Source of the DNA: Paenibacillus thiaminolyticus
GTDB lineage: Bacteria; Bacillota; Bacilli; Paenibacillales; Paenibacillaceae
DNA length: 64,000 bases
Reading direction: 5' to 3'
Assembly (NCBI RefSeq): GCF_007066085.1
Contig: NZ_CP041405.1
Coordinates: 434,001-498,000, forward strand
A program made the position numbers and the translations under genes. Below, piece by piece: positions 43,806-52,859 of this stretch. Numbering within the stretch: position 1 is the first letter of the stretch; every line of letters starts with the position of its first letter. The notes under the pieces were generated by a model. It ran no database searches. It was not told the DNA's origin and was given only the letters and a program-made list of their open reading frames with translations.

Positions 43806-46124
43806 TTACTTGTTCCCGTTAAACGTAACACGCTTCTTTCCATCATAGATTAAAGCAGACTTTGCCTTAATCGTATCACGGCCATGTTTCACGTTTTTAT
43901 TCGAGAAGTTCACAACGACCTTCAAGTTGGGACCATACTCTGCGGATTGTACGAGCCGATCCGGTGTCAGTACCTTAAATGCCGTCATTTCCTGTGTTAC
44001 GGCTTTGGCGTGGAACGGCGACCAGACTTTCAAATAGGAAGAAATCAGTTCCTTGTGGCTCTCCCATTCCTGACTGTCCAAATGGTAAAGCGGCGGAACA
44101 TTATACAGCAACTCATAAAGCATACGTGAACCAACTTCATCCTTAATCTTCAGGCTGCCCCATTCCCAGTGATGGGTCGTAATGACGGAATCGTTGTACA
44201 CGAGCTTGAATAGCGGCAGCGAGTAGGTTGGATTGAGGTACACATGTTGGTACAACTCTTTCACCGGCACCTGCTTCACATATCGTTCAGGTATGGTGCC
44301 TTGGGCAGCGCCATAACCGCCAACGTAGTACGGGCTTTCCTTGTTTTCGCGCATATCTTTATCGCCCCATTTGATCACGGGCGTCTCAATGCCGTGCGCA
44401 AATGCGATCGTGCTGCTCGCGGAGTCGTTACCGCCTTCCGAACCGATGACCATATGCTTCTCTTTCCCGATATAGTCCATTCGCTTCAAGCGTGCTGCAA
44501 GATCTTGCTCCTGTGTCGTGATATGGCCTGGCGTATAGTCATCGTAAATCTCTCCAGTTGCATCGCAATCGATGAACCAGGAGTTATAAAGGATGCCGTC
44601 CTGCAAAATATCCTCAACACGCTGCTTCACGCTTGGAAGAGAAAGGGTAGGATTCAGTTTCCGCCCCCGATTGAGGAACCCCCCGATCTTAACGCCTTTC
44701 TTATTTGAGATGGTTGCCTGTTCATACAATGTCGGGTCCGGGAAAAATGCCGTGTTCCATTCCTTATCTTCTTTCTTTTGAATCGAGTGGTACGAATCAT
44801 AGGGCCCGATTAAGTATCCCTGCTCGTTCGCCTTCGCGACAAAAGCAGGGTTCAGAAGCCCATTCGACCAGTTCGGAAGGCCGATCCATGCCTTCTCGAT
44901 GCCGAGCTGGTGCATTTCTTCCAACACAGCAGACTGGTCCCGTCCCCATTCCTCCGGATGATCGATAGCGTCCTGGAACACGCTCTTAAGCAGGTTTTTA
45001 TTCAGCTCGTACAGCTTCTGCTCACTCAGCTTGTCCACGCCGTCAGCTACAGCTTGCTTGGCGGCAGCATCGAGCGCAGGGAAATACTCGGCCCGGTAGA
45101 GTTGCTTCAGCTTCAACGCCTGGTTCAGGGCATTTACAATAACCCGTTTCTGGTAGTTGTTTATGAACTGCTCCTGCTTTACTTCTTTCAATACGCTGTT
45201 CAGTTGATCGGCGCCATCCGCCGTGTATCGGTCCGCAAGCTCCGCGATCCAGGACCAGATGGGCTCATTCAACTTATTCTTCATCTTTTTCCAGCGAATA
45301 TTGTCGGCCTCAAGCACCTGACTGTTCCACATATAAATATGCGGCGCCCCGAACAGCTTTTCGATTTCCGGATTATCCTTCGCTTTATCGGCCAGCGTCT
45401 TAAAGCCTTGCTGCTCCTTCACATATTCCTTGTACAGCTTCGCGACGGCCACGGGATCGTTGTCGGTAATGTACAGCCGGAAGCTATACTCCTTTTTCGG
45501 ATTGATGGATGGAAATTCGTGTTGGAATGTCATATCGAGCTTAGGCTCTGCCCGGAACGCTACTTCATTATTGAACGGATTTTCTACGATATAGAGCAGG
45601 GAGTAATGCTTTTTGTTCAAGGCCATAAAGTTCATCGAGAAAGATTCGCCCCATGTCATCGTCTCCCCATTCAGGAACTGCTTCCAGTTGAGATCATTGG
45701 CGGGAATCCGCTTGCCTTCCCCAAGAGGCAGCATATAACTGTCGGCTTGCACGGTCGGCCAAGCAAATTGTTCTGCTCCGATGGATTCAATACGAATGTC
45801 CAGATATTTTTTGTTTTTTTTCTGAACGACCACTTTGACTTTGTCATCGGGGTACGTCCATTCAATTCGGTTCGCTGTTTTCTTCACATCGCGCACGGCT
45901 CGGGGCTTCAGCGGCACAGATGCATGTTCCTTCACGCCTCCTTTTTCAATCACGATATCGAAGGTGGCCGGATCCACCTTAAATTTGAAATCATGATACG
46001 CCACAGTTGAAGTGCTCTTCACTGGATGTCCTGCGCCCGCCTTTCCGGCCAGAGGCAGACTGCTTCCGGCGAATACACTGAAAGCCATTGCGATCGACAG
46101 TACGGTTAATAGCGTCTTTTTCAT
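43806..46124 (-). CDS. Large secreted glycosidase, GH101-like (tentative)
   Basis: A 772-residue exported protein: signal peptide (about 1-30), an N-terminal beta-sandwich region, a catalytic barrel (about 400-640) and a C-terminal beta domain. The strand WFIDCDATGEIYDDYTPGH has the position and shape of a nucleophile-bearing strand, VIGSEGGNDS a candidate acid/base, and LIGPYDSYHSI precedes them. This order recalls GH101 endo-alpha-N-acetylgalactosaminidases and related uncharacterised Paenibacillus glycosidases. The family assignment is by motif impression only. The start at 46124 leaves a proper spacer after GGAGG. Single gene with its own terminator. Confidence 0.6.
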   Translation of the reverse strand: MKKTLLTVLSIAMAFSVFAGSSLPLAGKAGAGHPVKSTSTVAYHDFKFKVDPATFDIVIEKGGVKEHASVPLKPRAVRDVKKTANRIEWTYPDDKVKVVVQKKNKKYLDIRIESIGAEQFAWPTVQADSYMLPLGEGKRIPANDLNWKQFLNGETMTWGESFSMNFMALNKKHYSLLYIVENPFNNEVAFRAEPKLDMTFQHEFPSINPKKEYSFRLYITDNDPVAVAKLYKEYVKEQQGFKTLADKAKDNPEIEKLFGAPHIYMWNSQVLEADNIRWKKMKNKLNEPIWSWIAELADRYTADGADQLNSVLKEVKQEQFINNYQKRVIVNALNQALKLKQLYRAEYFPALDAAAKQAVADGVDKLSEQKLYELNKNLLKSVFQDAIDHPEEWGRDQSAVLEEMHQLGIEKAWIGLPNWSNGLLNPAFVAKANEQGYLIGPYDSYHSIQKKEDKEWNTAFFPDPTLYEQATISNKKGVKIGGFLNRGRKLNPTLSLPSVKQRVEDILQDGILYNSWFIDCDATGEIYDDYTPGHITTQEQDLAARLKRMDYIGKEKHMVIGSEGGNDSASSTIAFAHGIETPVIKWGDKDMRENKESPYYVGGYGAAQGTIPERYVKQVPVKELYQHVYLNPTYSLPLFKLVYNDSVITTHHWEWGSLKIKDEVGSRMLYELLYNVPPLYHLDSQEWESHKELISSYLKVWSPFHAKAVTQEMTAFKVLTPDRLVQSAEYGPNLKVVVNFSNKNVKHGRDTIKAKSALIYDGKKRVTFNGNK

Positions 46125-46428
46125 GTGCATACCTCCAAATATGAATTATTCATTCCTTGAGATAGGATGATTTTCAAGCTAGTACTTGCCATGCTGGAAT
46201 CAACTCAGGAATGCATGAGTAATCATAGCCACCTTCTGTTACACCAGTGTTACATCACGTTCCTACTAATTTTCCGCCAAGTTTCTGGGATTGCATTAGA
46301 TGAAGAAACTGCTGGCCCCGGGGGATTATAGCTGATTTTTATTTGTTTGCCCCTATATGTCACATTGGCGTAACACAACACACCTAAGATAGGGATGACA
46401 AATAGAAATATTAACGGAGGGATAACAT
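46125..46428. other. Divergent intergenic region
   Basis: Gene-free region between the divergent glycosidase and the sugar-nucleotide SDR. An imperfect AAGTTTCT...AGAAACT inverted repeat (about 46279-46309) is visible. No promoter is clear enough to assign. Confidence 0.4.
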
Positions 46429-47406
46429 TTGATAGATAGCACGATTTTAATTACAGGAGGTACTGGCTCTTGGGGAGTGGAACTTGTCAAGCAACTGCTT
46501 GTGAAAGAGCCAAAAGAGATCCGTATATTCTCCCGCAATGAATCACTGCAAGTTCAAATGCGCCATCAATTTGAGGATCCTAGATTGCGATTCGTGATTG
46601 GCGATATTCGAGATAAAGCGGAATTGGTCATGGCGTGCAGCGGTGTAGATGAGGTATATCATCTAGCGGCGCTGAAACATGTTCCGATCTGTGAGGAGCA
46701 GCCGGAGAGTGCGCTCAAAACAAACGTAATGGGAACGCAAAATGTGATCGAGGCGGCAATCGAAAATGGCGTCCGAAAAGTAATGTATGTTTCCACGGAT
46801 AAAGCAGCCAACCCTGCAAATATCTATGGTATGACGAAAGCGATCGGAGAGAAGCTTATCTTATGCGCAAATGGAAGATCGGAAACAAGGTTTGTAAGTT
46901 TTAGAAGCGGCAATGTGCTCGGAACGGCGGGAAGCGTAGTGCCCTTATTCAACCAGCAACTCAAAGAGGGGAGGGATCTCAGTGTAACTGCTCCGGGAAT
47001 GACGCGTTTCTTTCTCACTGTGGAGGACGCCGTCCAAATCTTGGTGACAGCGATGGAGAACAGCCTCGGAGGCGAAATATTCGTCCCGAAGATGGGAGCT
47101 TGCAGAATAACGGATCTTGCGCAAGCGTTAATCAATCATTCTAAGTCAAAACATGCCAAAATTCACTACGTAGGCATTCGTTCGGGAGAAAGGCTTCACG
47201 AGACGTTGATTACGGAATCGGAGAGCAGCCGGGTGAATGAAAGTCATGAACGATATTTTATGATCATGCCAGACTTCCAAAGTGACTTGTTGGCGGTGGA
47301 CGAAGTGCATCGAGGCAATATGCGTAGAGGATATCATTCAGAGGATTGTATGATGTCACTCGATGAGATTGGACAACTGCTTCGGAAAGGCGGGTTTGTG
47401 GAATGA
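46429..47406 (+). CDS. UDP-sugar dehydratase/epimerase, CapD/PseB-like SDR
   Basis: A 325-residue extended SDR without membrane segments. NAD-binding GGTGSWG near the N-terminus, FVIGDIRDKAEL, VYHLAALKHVPICE, VMYVSTDKAANP and catalytic YGMTK are the hallmarks of the UDP-N-acetylglucosamine 4,6-dehydratase (inverting) group. The TTG start follows CGGAGGG by eight bases. It overlaps the MurG-like gene by four bases. Together they suggest synthesis of a modified lipid-linked amino sugar for a surface glycan. Confidence 0.87.
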   Translation: MIDSTILITGGTGSWGVELVKQLLVKEPKEIRIFSRNESLQVQMRHQFEDPRLRFVIGDIRDKAELVMACSGVDEVYHLAALKHVPICEEQPESALKTNVMGTQNVIEAAIENGVRKVMYVSTDKAANPANIYGMTKAIGEKLILCANGRSETRFVSFRSGNVLGTAGSVVPLFNQQLKEGRDLSVTAPGMTRFFLTVEDAVQILVTAMENSLGGEIFVPKMGACRITDLAQALINHSKSKHAKIHYVGIRSGERLHETLITESESSRVNESHERYFMIMPDFQSDLLAVDEVHRGNMRRGYHSEDCMMSLDEIGQLLRKGGFVE

Positions 47407-48512
47407 AACGGAGAATTGTATTGACGGGAGGCGGATCGGCTGGTCACGTTACAGCGAATCTAGTACTGATTTCCCGTTTGTTAGAGGAAGACTGGGATAT
47501 CACTTACATCGGCTCCAAGCACGGGATTGAGCGCGAACTGGTTGCCGGACTCAAGGGCGTTCAGTACAACCCGATTAGTACGGGGAAGCTAAGACGATAT
47601 TGGGCATGGGCGAACGTAACGGATCTGTTTAAGCTTATGATTGGAATTATACAGGCATTTCTGCTCATTTTTCGAGTCAAGCCAGGTGTTGTGTTTTCCT
47701 TGGGCGGCTTCGTCGCGGTACCGGTCGTGGTTGGTGCCGCTTTGAACCGAGTTCCCGTTATTATTCTGGAGCCCGATCTACATCCCGGGCTTGCGAATCG
47801 TATCTCCCGCAAGTTCGCTCGAGCAATGTGTACGACCTTCAGGGAAACGGTTGACAATGACGGTAACGCTGATGAGAAGTTGGTGTATGCCGGTCCGATC
47901 GTAAGGGAGGAACTGAAGCTGGGCAGCCGCGTTCGCGGCATGCGTCTCTGCAGCTTCTTCGAGGATAAGCCCATTCTTCTTGTCATGGGAGGGAGCCAAG
48001 GAGCGGAGCGAATCAACCGTGCCGTCAGGGAAGCACTCCGAGAGCTCTTAAAGAGCTATCAAGTGGTTCATATTTGCGGAACTGGAAAGACAAATGCTGC
48101 TTATCGGCGGTATGAAGGTTATAAACAGCTTGAGTATGCCCGCGAAGAGCTCCCGGATCTAATGGCAATGTCAGATCTTGTCGTGTCGAGGGCGGGTTCA
48201 AATGCGATCCATGAACTGGTGCTTCTGCGAAAGCCGATGCTTCTGATTCCACATTCTATCGGTGGAGCACGAACAGGACAAACCTTGAATGCGGAACATT
48301 TTAAGGATGCGGGCTATGCAGAGGTACTTTATGAAACAGCTCTCACGAAAGAAGCCTTACTGCAAGCCATAGATATGACTTATCGTAATCAGAAATCGTA
48401 TGTGGATAGGATGAAGGCCAGCAAGACGGATGGGGCTGTAGACAAGGTAATGGCACTCATTGAGATGGCGGTTAAAGGAAAGGAGGGGCAGGGAGTTGAG
48501 GATTTTTCCTAA
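47403..48512 (+). CDS. MurG-like UDP-GlcNAc glycosyltransferase, accessory copy
   Basis: A 369-residue GT28 glycosyltransferase. The N-terminal GGGSAGHVTANLVL is the lipid/UDP-sugar loop, LGGFVAVPVVVGA and ILEPDLHPGLANR match MurG (where H-E-Q-N is usual, here L-E-P-D), and the C-terminal GGSQGAERINR and SRAGSNAIHELV bind UDP-GlcNAc. It lies outside any dcw/mur cluster and is coupled to a sugar dehydratase, so it is more likely an accessory transferase for a dedicated glycan than the essential MurG. The C-terminal end overlaps a decayed gene. Confidence 0.83.
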   Translation: MKRRIVLTGGGSAGHVTANLVLISRLLEEDWDITYIGSKHGIERELVAGLKGVQYNPISTGKLRRYWAWANVTDLFKLMIGIIQAFLLIFRVKPGVVFSLGGFVAVPVVVGAALNRVPVIILEPDLHPGLANRISRKFARAMCTTFRETVDNDGNADEKLVYAGPIVREELKLGSRVRGMRLCSFFEDKPILLVMGGSQGAERINRAVREALRELLKSYQVVHICGTGKTNAAYRRYEGYKQLEYAREELPDLMAMSDLVVSRAGSNAIHELVLLRKPMLLIPHSIGGARTGQTLNAEHFKDAGYAEVLYETALTKEALLQAIDMTYRNQKSYVDRMKASKTDGAVDKVMALIEMAVKGKEGQGVEDFS

Positions 48513-48957
48513 AGTTTTACTTGTTGCTTTCAGTCTACTCGTCCTGATTTTTCTTATGTTGGCTTATAATAATGAACTCGGAAGCGGGAAAAAGAGTCGT
48601 CAATTGGAATGCATCATGGATCAGAAAACAACGCAGCTTGGACATATCCGCAATTCGGAGTATGAAGACATCATCTTAATCGTAAACGATTCTACATTTA
48701 ATCAGATTCAATTGCACGACAGATATATCGGAATTTTTGAGCTCAATAAAGTGTATGGGAATAATCATGGCATTGTTGATATGTACGATCCGCAATCCAT
48801 TCAAGTCGAGCAGTCATTCGATGGTTACAATAGCGGCTGCCTTGGCATATAAGAAACAATTAAACATAACCACTTTATTTGCAGGAATGGCGTTTCCTGA
48901 TATAATGACTCCCGTCTTTGTTTACATTTAAGCAAAGCACTTCCTTGAAAGTCATAA
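48496..48957 (+). pseudogene. Compressed, multiply deleted copy of the 51.4-52.5 kb gene pair
   Basis: From 48606 the DNA follows the gene pair at 51432-52493 closely but with three deletions. 48606-48636 matches about 51632-51662, 48637-48820 matches about 51855-52040, 48826-48925 matches about 52137-52250, and 48928-48957 matches about 52382-52412. The frame still opens with a TTG behind AAGGAGGGG and a membrane helix (VLLVAFSLLVLIFLMLAY) not shared with the other copy. It encodes 118 residues to 48852 and probably no function. Confidence 0.8.
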
Positions 48958-49086
48958 GATTGTTACGATGCAAGTTGCAAATTTGCTCGTTAACACAAGA
49001 TAACTTATCAAAAAAAAGAACTATATTATGGTTAAAAATGAATTTTTAAGGAATTAAGAGGCAATTTAGCACAAAGGGAGATTGCT

Positions 49087-49734
49087 ATGCGGATATTAAT
49101 TGCGGACGATGAACAGGATATGCTCCGGATTTTAACGGCGTATTTCAAAAAGGAAGGATACGAGGTATTTACGGCCGAAAACGGCGAGGAAGCATTGGAT
49201 GTTTTTTATCGCGAGAAGGTCGATCTTTCTATCCTGGATTGGATGATGCCGAAGCAGAGCGGGATAGAAGTTTGCCGGGAAATCAAGGCTCGGTCGGACA
49301 AAAAAGTGCTGATTTTAACAGCAAAAAGCGAGGAAGAAGATGAACTGAGGGCGCTCAGCATCGGTGCGGACGAATATATCCGTAAGCCGTTCCATCCGAA
49401 GATTCTCGTTCTCCGGGCGAAAAGGCTGCTGGGCGACGAAAAGGGACTGCACTATCAATCACTGCGAATCGATCCGGAAGGCAATAAAATATATAAAGAC
49501 GGCACAGATCTGCACTTAACAAAAATGGAATTCGAGCTTATGTGTTGTTTTGTCCGCCATAGGGGCCAGATTCTGTCACGTCAGCAACTGCTGGACTTGG
49601 TGTGGGGACTCGATTATTTCGGCGATCCAAGAACGGTGGATACCCATGTACGCAGGCTGCGGGAGAAGGTGGGCGAAGACATGATCAAAACGCACCGGGG
49701 ACTTGGATACAGTGTGGAGGCGGGCGATGAATAA
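49087..49734 (+). CDS. OmpR-family response regulator
   Basis: A 215-residue regulator. The receiver domain has the acidic residues in ADDEQ, phospho-acceptor Asp51 in LSILDWMMPKQSG, and Lys in DEYIRKPF. The winged helix (about 125-213) has LTKMEFELMCCFVRHRG and DTHVRRLREKVG. An AAGGGAG site precedes the ATG. It overlaps the kinase gene by eight bases. The signal is unknown; neighbours encode wall-glycan and unknown membrane proteins. Confidence 0.92.
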   Translation: MRILIADDEQDMLRILTAYFKKEGYEVFTAENGEEALDVFYREKVDLSILDWMMPKQSGIEVCREIKARSDKKVLILTAKSEEEDELRALSIGADEYIRKPFHPKILVLRAKRLLGDEKGLHYQSLRIDPEGNKIYKDGTDLHLTKMEFELMCCFVRHRGQILSRQQLLDLVWGLDYFGDPRTVDTHVRRLREKVGEDMIKTHRGLGYSVEAGDE

Positions 49735-51118
49735 GCTGGGGCGTAAGCTGTTTATAAGCATCTTAGTCTCCGTCTTGCTCATTTTCGTCATGTTTGTGTT
49801 GCTGGCGAACTTGTTTATGCCGAAATACTATATTTACAAAACGAAAGAACAGCTCAGGGAAGCGATAAATACGGTAAACGGGCTTTCGGAAGCGGAATGG
49901 ATCGATGCAATCCCGCAGATTGAGCAACAATACCGCGTGACGATCGTGTATGATGATTTGCAGAAACAGGAAAATGACCTAAATGAGTCGCTCAAGCAGC
50001 AGCTTGCGAAAAAGAGGGTGACCCTAAACAAGTTCTGGATTACGGAAGAATCACTCTTGAAGGTTAAAGCAGGTACCCGGATAAATGCAATATACGATCA
50101 GGGCAAGCTCAAATCCAGCTTTTACGCAAGTTTTATCCCAAAGGACGAAACCATTGTCCTGATCGGGCTTTCGATGGCCTATATCAGCGATACGGTCGGG
50201 ATGCTGAACGAGTTCATCTTGATCTTGGCCTTTTGTTCGGTGCTGATCATCGTATTTGTTGTCTGGCTCTTGTCATATCGGATGACCAAGCCGCTCAAAG
50301 AACTGGGACAGGTAGCGAAGGACATATCGGATCTCCGTTTCCGAAAAGCCCGGGTTGATACCCGGGATGAAATCGGTGAGCTGGCGGAAAGCATTAACAC
50401 GATGAGCGACAAGCTGAGCGCAGCGCATGCCGAATTATCCAGGAAAAACCGGAGTCTGAAGCGGTTTATGTCGGATATGACACATGAGCTGAAAACGCCG
50501 CTTTCGCTCATTCAGGCTTATGCCGAGGGGATTCAGGATGGGTTAGACGATGGAAGTTACGCTGCCACCATTTTGCGTCACAATCAAAGCATGGCAAGGC
50601 TGATTAACGAGTTTTTGAATTTTGCGAAAATTGAAAGGGACGAACTTGAATGTAAGCCAGTTGCCGTGAAAGATTTGTTCCATGAATGTGCCGCAAAATT
50701 TGGCATTGAGCTCAAGTCAAGGCATTTGCAGTTAGTGATTCGCGATGAGCTGCCAGGTAATCCTCAGATTACAGCGGATCCGAACAAAATCCGGATGGTT
50801 TTTCAGAACCTGCTCGGCAATGCGGTGAAATATGCGGCCGGCGAACGGATCGATGTGGTTTTCGAGAAGCAGGATGCCGAAATGGTGCTGCATATGAGCA
50901 ACAGCCTTCCGAGAGAGATCACTGATGCATCTCGATTGTGGGAGCCCTTTTACGTAGAGGAAAGCTCGCGGCATAAAGAAATGTCGGGAACGGGTCTCGG
51001 GCTTACGATTGTCAAAACAATTCTGGAAAGGCACGGCTTCCGCTGCCATGCGGAGACAAAAGGACAAACGATTCATTTTTATCTCTATTTCAAGGTGAAC
51101 AGCCCCCGATCTGCGTAA
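49727..51118 (+). CDS. Sensor histidine kinase
   Basis: A 463-residue kinase. TM1 spans about 8-30, followed by an extracellular region of about 115 residues and TM2 about 162-184. HAMP is about 185-235, HisKA has phospho-His253 in DMTHELKTPL, and the ATPase domain has NLLGNAVKYA and GTGLGLTIV. The extracytoplasmic part shows no named fold. The ATG at 49727 follows GGAGG by six bases and lies within the regulator's last codons. Confidence 0.92.
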   Translation: MNKLGRKLFISILVSVLLIFVMFVLLANLFMPKYYIYKTKEQLREAINTVNGLSEAEWIDAIPQIEQQYRVTIVYDDLQKQENDLNESLKQQLAKKRVTLNKFWITEESLLKVKAGTRINAIYDQGKLKSSFYASFIPKDETIVLIGLSMAYISDTVGMLNEFILILAFCSVLIIVFVVWLLSYRMTKPLKELGQVAKDISDLRFRKARVDTRDEIGELAESINTMSDKLSAAHAELSRKNRSLKRFMSDMTHELKTPLSLIQAYAEGIQDGLDDGSYAATILRHNQSMARLINEFLNFAKIERDELECKPVAVKDLFHECAAKFGIELKSRHLQLVIRDELPGNPQITADPNKIRMVFQNLLGNAVKYAAGERIDVVFEKQDAEMVLHMSNSLPREITDASRLWEPFYVEESSRHKEMSGTGLGLTIVKTILERHGFRCHAETKGQTIHFYLYFKVNSPRSA

Positions 51119-51142
51119 ACAGATGGAGGGCTTGATAAAATC

Positions 51143-51280
51143 CTATTTCACGAGCATGTTTTCATATTTCTTCGCTTCGTCGGACTTTTCATCGAATGGA
51201 TGGTCTTGTGGGAAGGGACCGACCCATACGTAATTAGCGTTTTCGCCAATTTTTCGCCCATAGGTTCTCCATCTCGAGGA
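51143..51280 (-). pseudogene. C-terminal fragment of an unrecognised gene
   Basis: One minus-strand frame reads YGRKIGENANYVWVGPFPQD, then EKSDEAKKYENMLVK and a stop. The composition is protein-like, but no start or upstream continuation is present. Not recognised. Confidence 0.4.
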
Positions 51281-51431
51281 AATGTCTTATCATCGTACGC
51301 TCGGCAGCATGAAACAATGAGGCACAGATCTTACACCGCTGTCATTAAAATGTAAGCGAACTCGATAGGATAAATCATTTACAGATGCTAAATTAAAGTA
51401 AATAAACATGATCAACAAATGGAGCAAAAAC

Positions 51432-52103
51432 ATGCGGATAATAATTCATTTATGTACGATTGCAGCGCTTTTATTCGGTTTCTACTTCGCTTATACATTT
51501 AAGGAACCAAGAAACGGAATGCTAATGATAGGAGAGAAAGAAGCATTGCAAGATATCAAAAATCAACACAATGCTGACATCAATTCAGTGGACATCTCTA
51601 AAGTGAAAACAATGAAAAATGAAGGTCAATCGGTATTCATCATGGATCAAAAAACAGCGCAGGATGTGAGCAAAAAAGGGGTATTGCGAAAATCCGATAA
51701 TGACCGGGGGGGTGCGTCTTCCGATCCAATCGATTCCTTACCTACAATGATCAATGATGAAGCCATCTTGTTCTCAGATAACAAGAATGAAAAGCTAAAG
51801 AAAATGGTACTGGGCGATAGAGAAATCCAAATCAGATACGACAGCAATACCTGGCTTGGTCATAGCCGTAATTCAGAGTATGAAGACATCATTTTAATCG
51901 TGAACCCCTCTACTTTTCATCAAATTCCATTGCAAGACACATATATCGGAATTTTTGAGCTCAATAAAGTGTATGGGAATAACCATGGCATTGTTGATAT
52001 GTATGATCGCCAGTCGGTTCAACTAGAGGAAGAATTTACGAAACTTACGAAGAGCAAGACAAATAGTGCCCAGCTTCTAGAAGGACTATCGATACTAAAA
52101 TAA
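51432..52103 (+). CDS. Membrane-anchored protein of unknown function
   Basis: A 223-residue protein with one N-terminal hydrophobic segment (about 3-22) and an extracellular hydrophilic domain. Notable segments are FIMDQKTAQDV, LGHSRNSEYEDIILIVN and YIGIFELNKVYGNNHGIVDMYD. The ATG at 51432 follows TGGAG by seven bases; an in-frame ATG eight codons upstream is an alternative. It is followed after 18 bases by a small membrane protein gene. A shortened copy of this pair lies at 48.5-49.0 kb, so the two genes travel together. No family recognised. Confidence 0.7.
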   Translation: MRIIIHLCTIAALLFGFYFAYTFKEPRNGMLMIGEKEALQDIKNQHNADINSVDISKVKTMKNEGQSVFIMDQKTAQDVSKKGVLRKSDNDRGGASSDPIDSLPTMINDEAILFSDNKNEKLKKMVLGDREIQIRYDSNTWLGHSRNSEYEDIILIVNPSTFHQIPLQDTYIGIFELNKVYGNNHGIVDMYDRQSVQLEEEFTKLTKSKTNSAQLLEGLSILK

Positions 52104-52121
52104 TTAAAATGGGGGTTGAAT

Positions 52122-52493
52122 ATGGCTGGAATTATAGGTCATACCATGGTTACAACAGCTGCCGCCTTGGCATATAAAAAACAATTAAACATCACAACTT
52201 TATTTGCAGGAATGGCCTTTCCTGATATTATGACTCACCTATTCGTGTACATTCCATTTATTCCTGGCGTAAGTGCAGGTGTCCTGGATGAAACTTTTTT
52301 AGGCGGTGTGGCCTGCGCCATCTTCTTGACTCTGCTGGTTATGCTGGGTCTGAAAACAATGCCGAAGGCAATGTATTTATTTTCTTATAAGCAAAGCACT
52401 TCGCTCAAAGTTATTTTGTTGTCTGCCCTCGCAGGTACTGAATTACATGTACTCATGGATAAGATTGCTATCAACGGTTGGATAACTTTCTGA
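52122..52493 (+). CDS. Small YdjM-like membrane protein
   Basis: A 123-residue membrane protein with three to four helices. The opening GIIGHTMVTTAAALAYKK, and the pattern of a His early in the first helix followed by PDIMTHLFVY and a late ELHVLMD, resemble YdjM-type membrane-bound metal-dependent hydrolases, in which G-H/x/D-x-x-D-H residues line the membrane face. It is shorter than typical members (about 170-200 residues). The start at 52122 follows GGGGG. Second gene of the duplicated pair. Confidence 0.6.
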   Translation: MAGIIGHTMVTTAAALAYKKQLNITTLFAGMAFPDIMTHLFVYIPFIPGVSAGVLDETFLGGVACAIFLTLLVMLGLKTMPKAMYLFSYKQSTSLKVILLSALAGTELHVLMDKIAINGWITF

Positions 52494-52516
52494 TTACATC
52501 TATATAGTTGAATATG

Positions 52517-52552
52517 AAACTCCCGCGGCTGCAGTATTTCGCGGGAGTTTTT
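52517..52552 (+). terminator. Rho-independent terminator
   Basis: An 11-bp stem (AAACTCCCGCG with CGCGGGAGTTT), then T-rich sequence, 24 bases after the preceding stop. Confidence 0.88.
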
Positions 52553-52632
52553 CTTCGATATTATTTACCTGATATACAAATTACTTTCTATATTATTAAT
52601 TCTTACCTTACAAAAGTGTAATAATTTTTTTG

Positions 52633-52662
52633 TTGACGCTCCTTAGTTGTTGTAACTATACT
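52633..52662 (+). promoter_or_regulatory. Promoter of the repeat-protein gene
   Basis: TTGACG (52633-52638), an 18-bp spacer and TATACT (52657-52662). The start codon is almost 200 bases further on, implying a long leader. Confidence 0.65.
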
Positions 52663-52670
52663 GGTTACAA

Positions 52671-52772
52671 GAGTTGGTATATATTAGTTTCTTGCTATAG
52701 GTATATGTCAGTTGATTCTTTTCGAATCAATGGTTTAATTAAGCAACTAGTATGCAGTAATTACACCAACTC
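52671..52772 (+). other. Structured 5' leader of the repeat-protein gene
   Basis: GAGTTGGT (52671-52678) pairs with ACCAACTC (52765-52772), enclosing a hairpin TTGATTC/GAATCAA (52712-52730). The layout is that of a cis-regulatory RNA of about 100 bases. No known riboswitch class was recognised. Confidence 0.45.
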
Positions 52773-52859
52773 ACTATATTTCTCATTAAGCTAGGGCATA
52801 TTCCCTTGATTCTAATATACTTACCAACTCTTAAAACTTACTTAGAGGTGACAACGTTG

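Noticed and set aside
44910..46010. 366-codon open frame antisense to the secreted glycosidase
   Set aside because: Lies wholly within the glycosidase gene, which has signal peptide, start site and terminator; the antisense frame has none.
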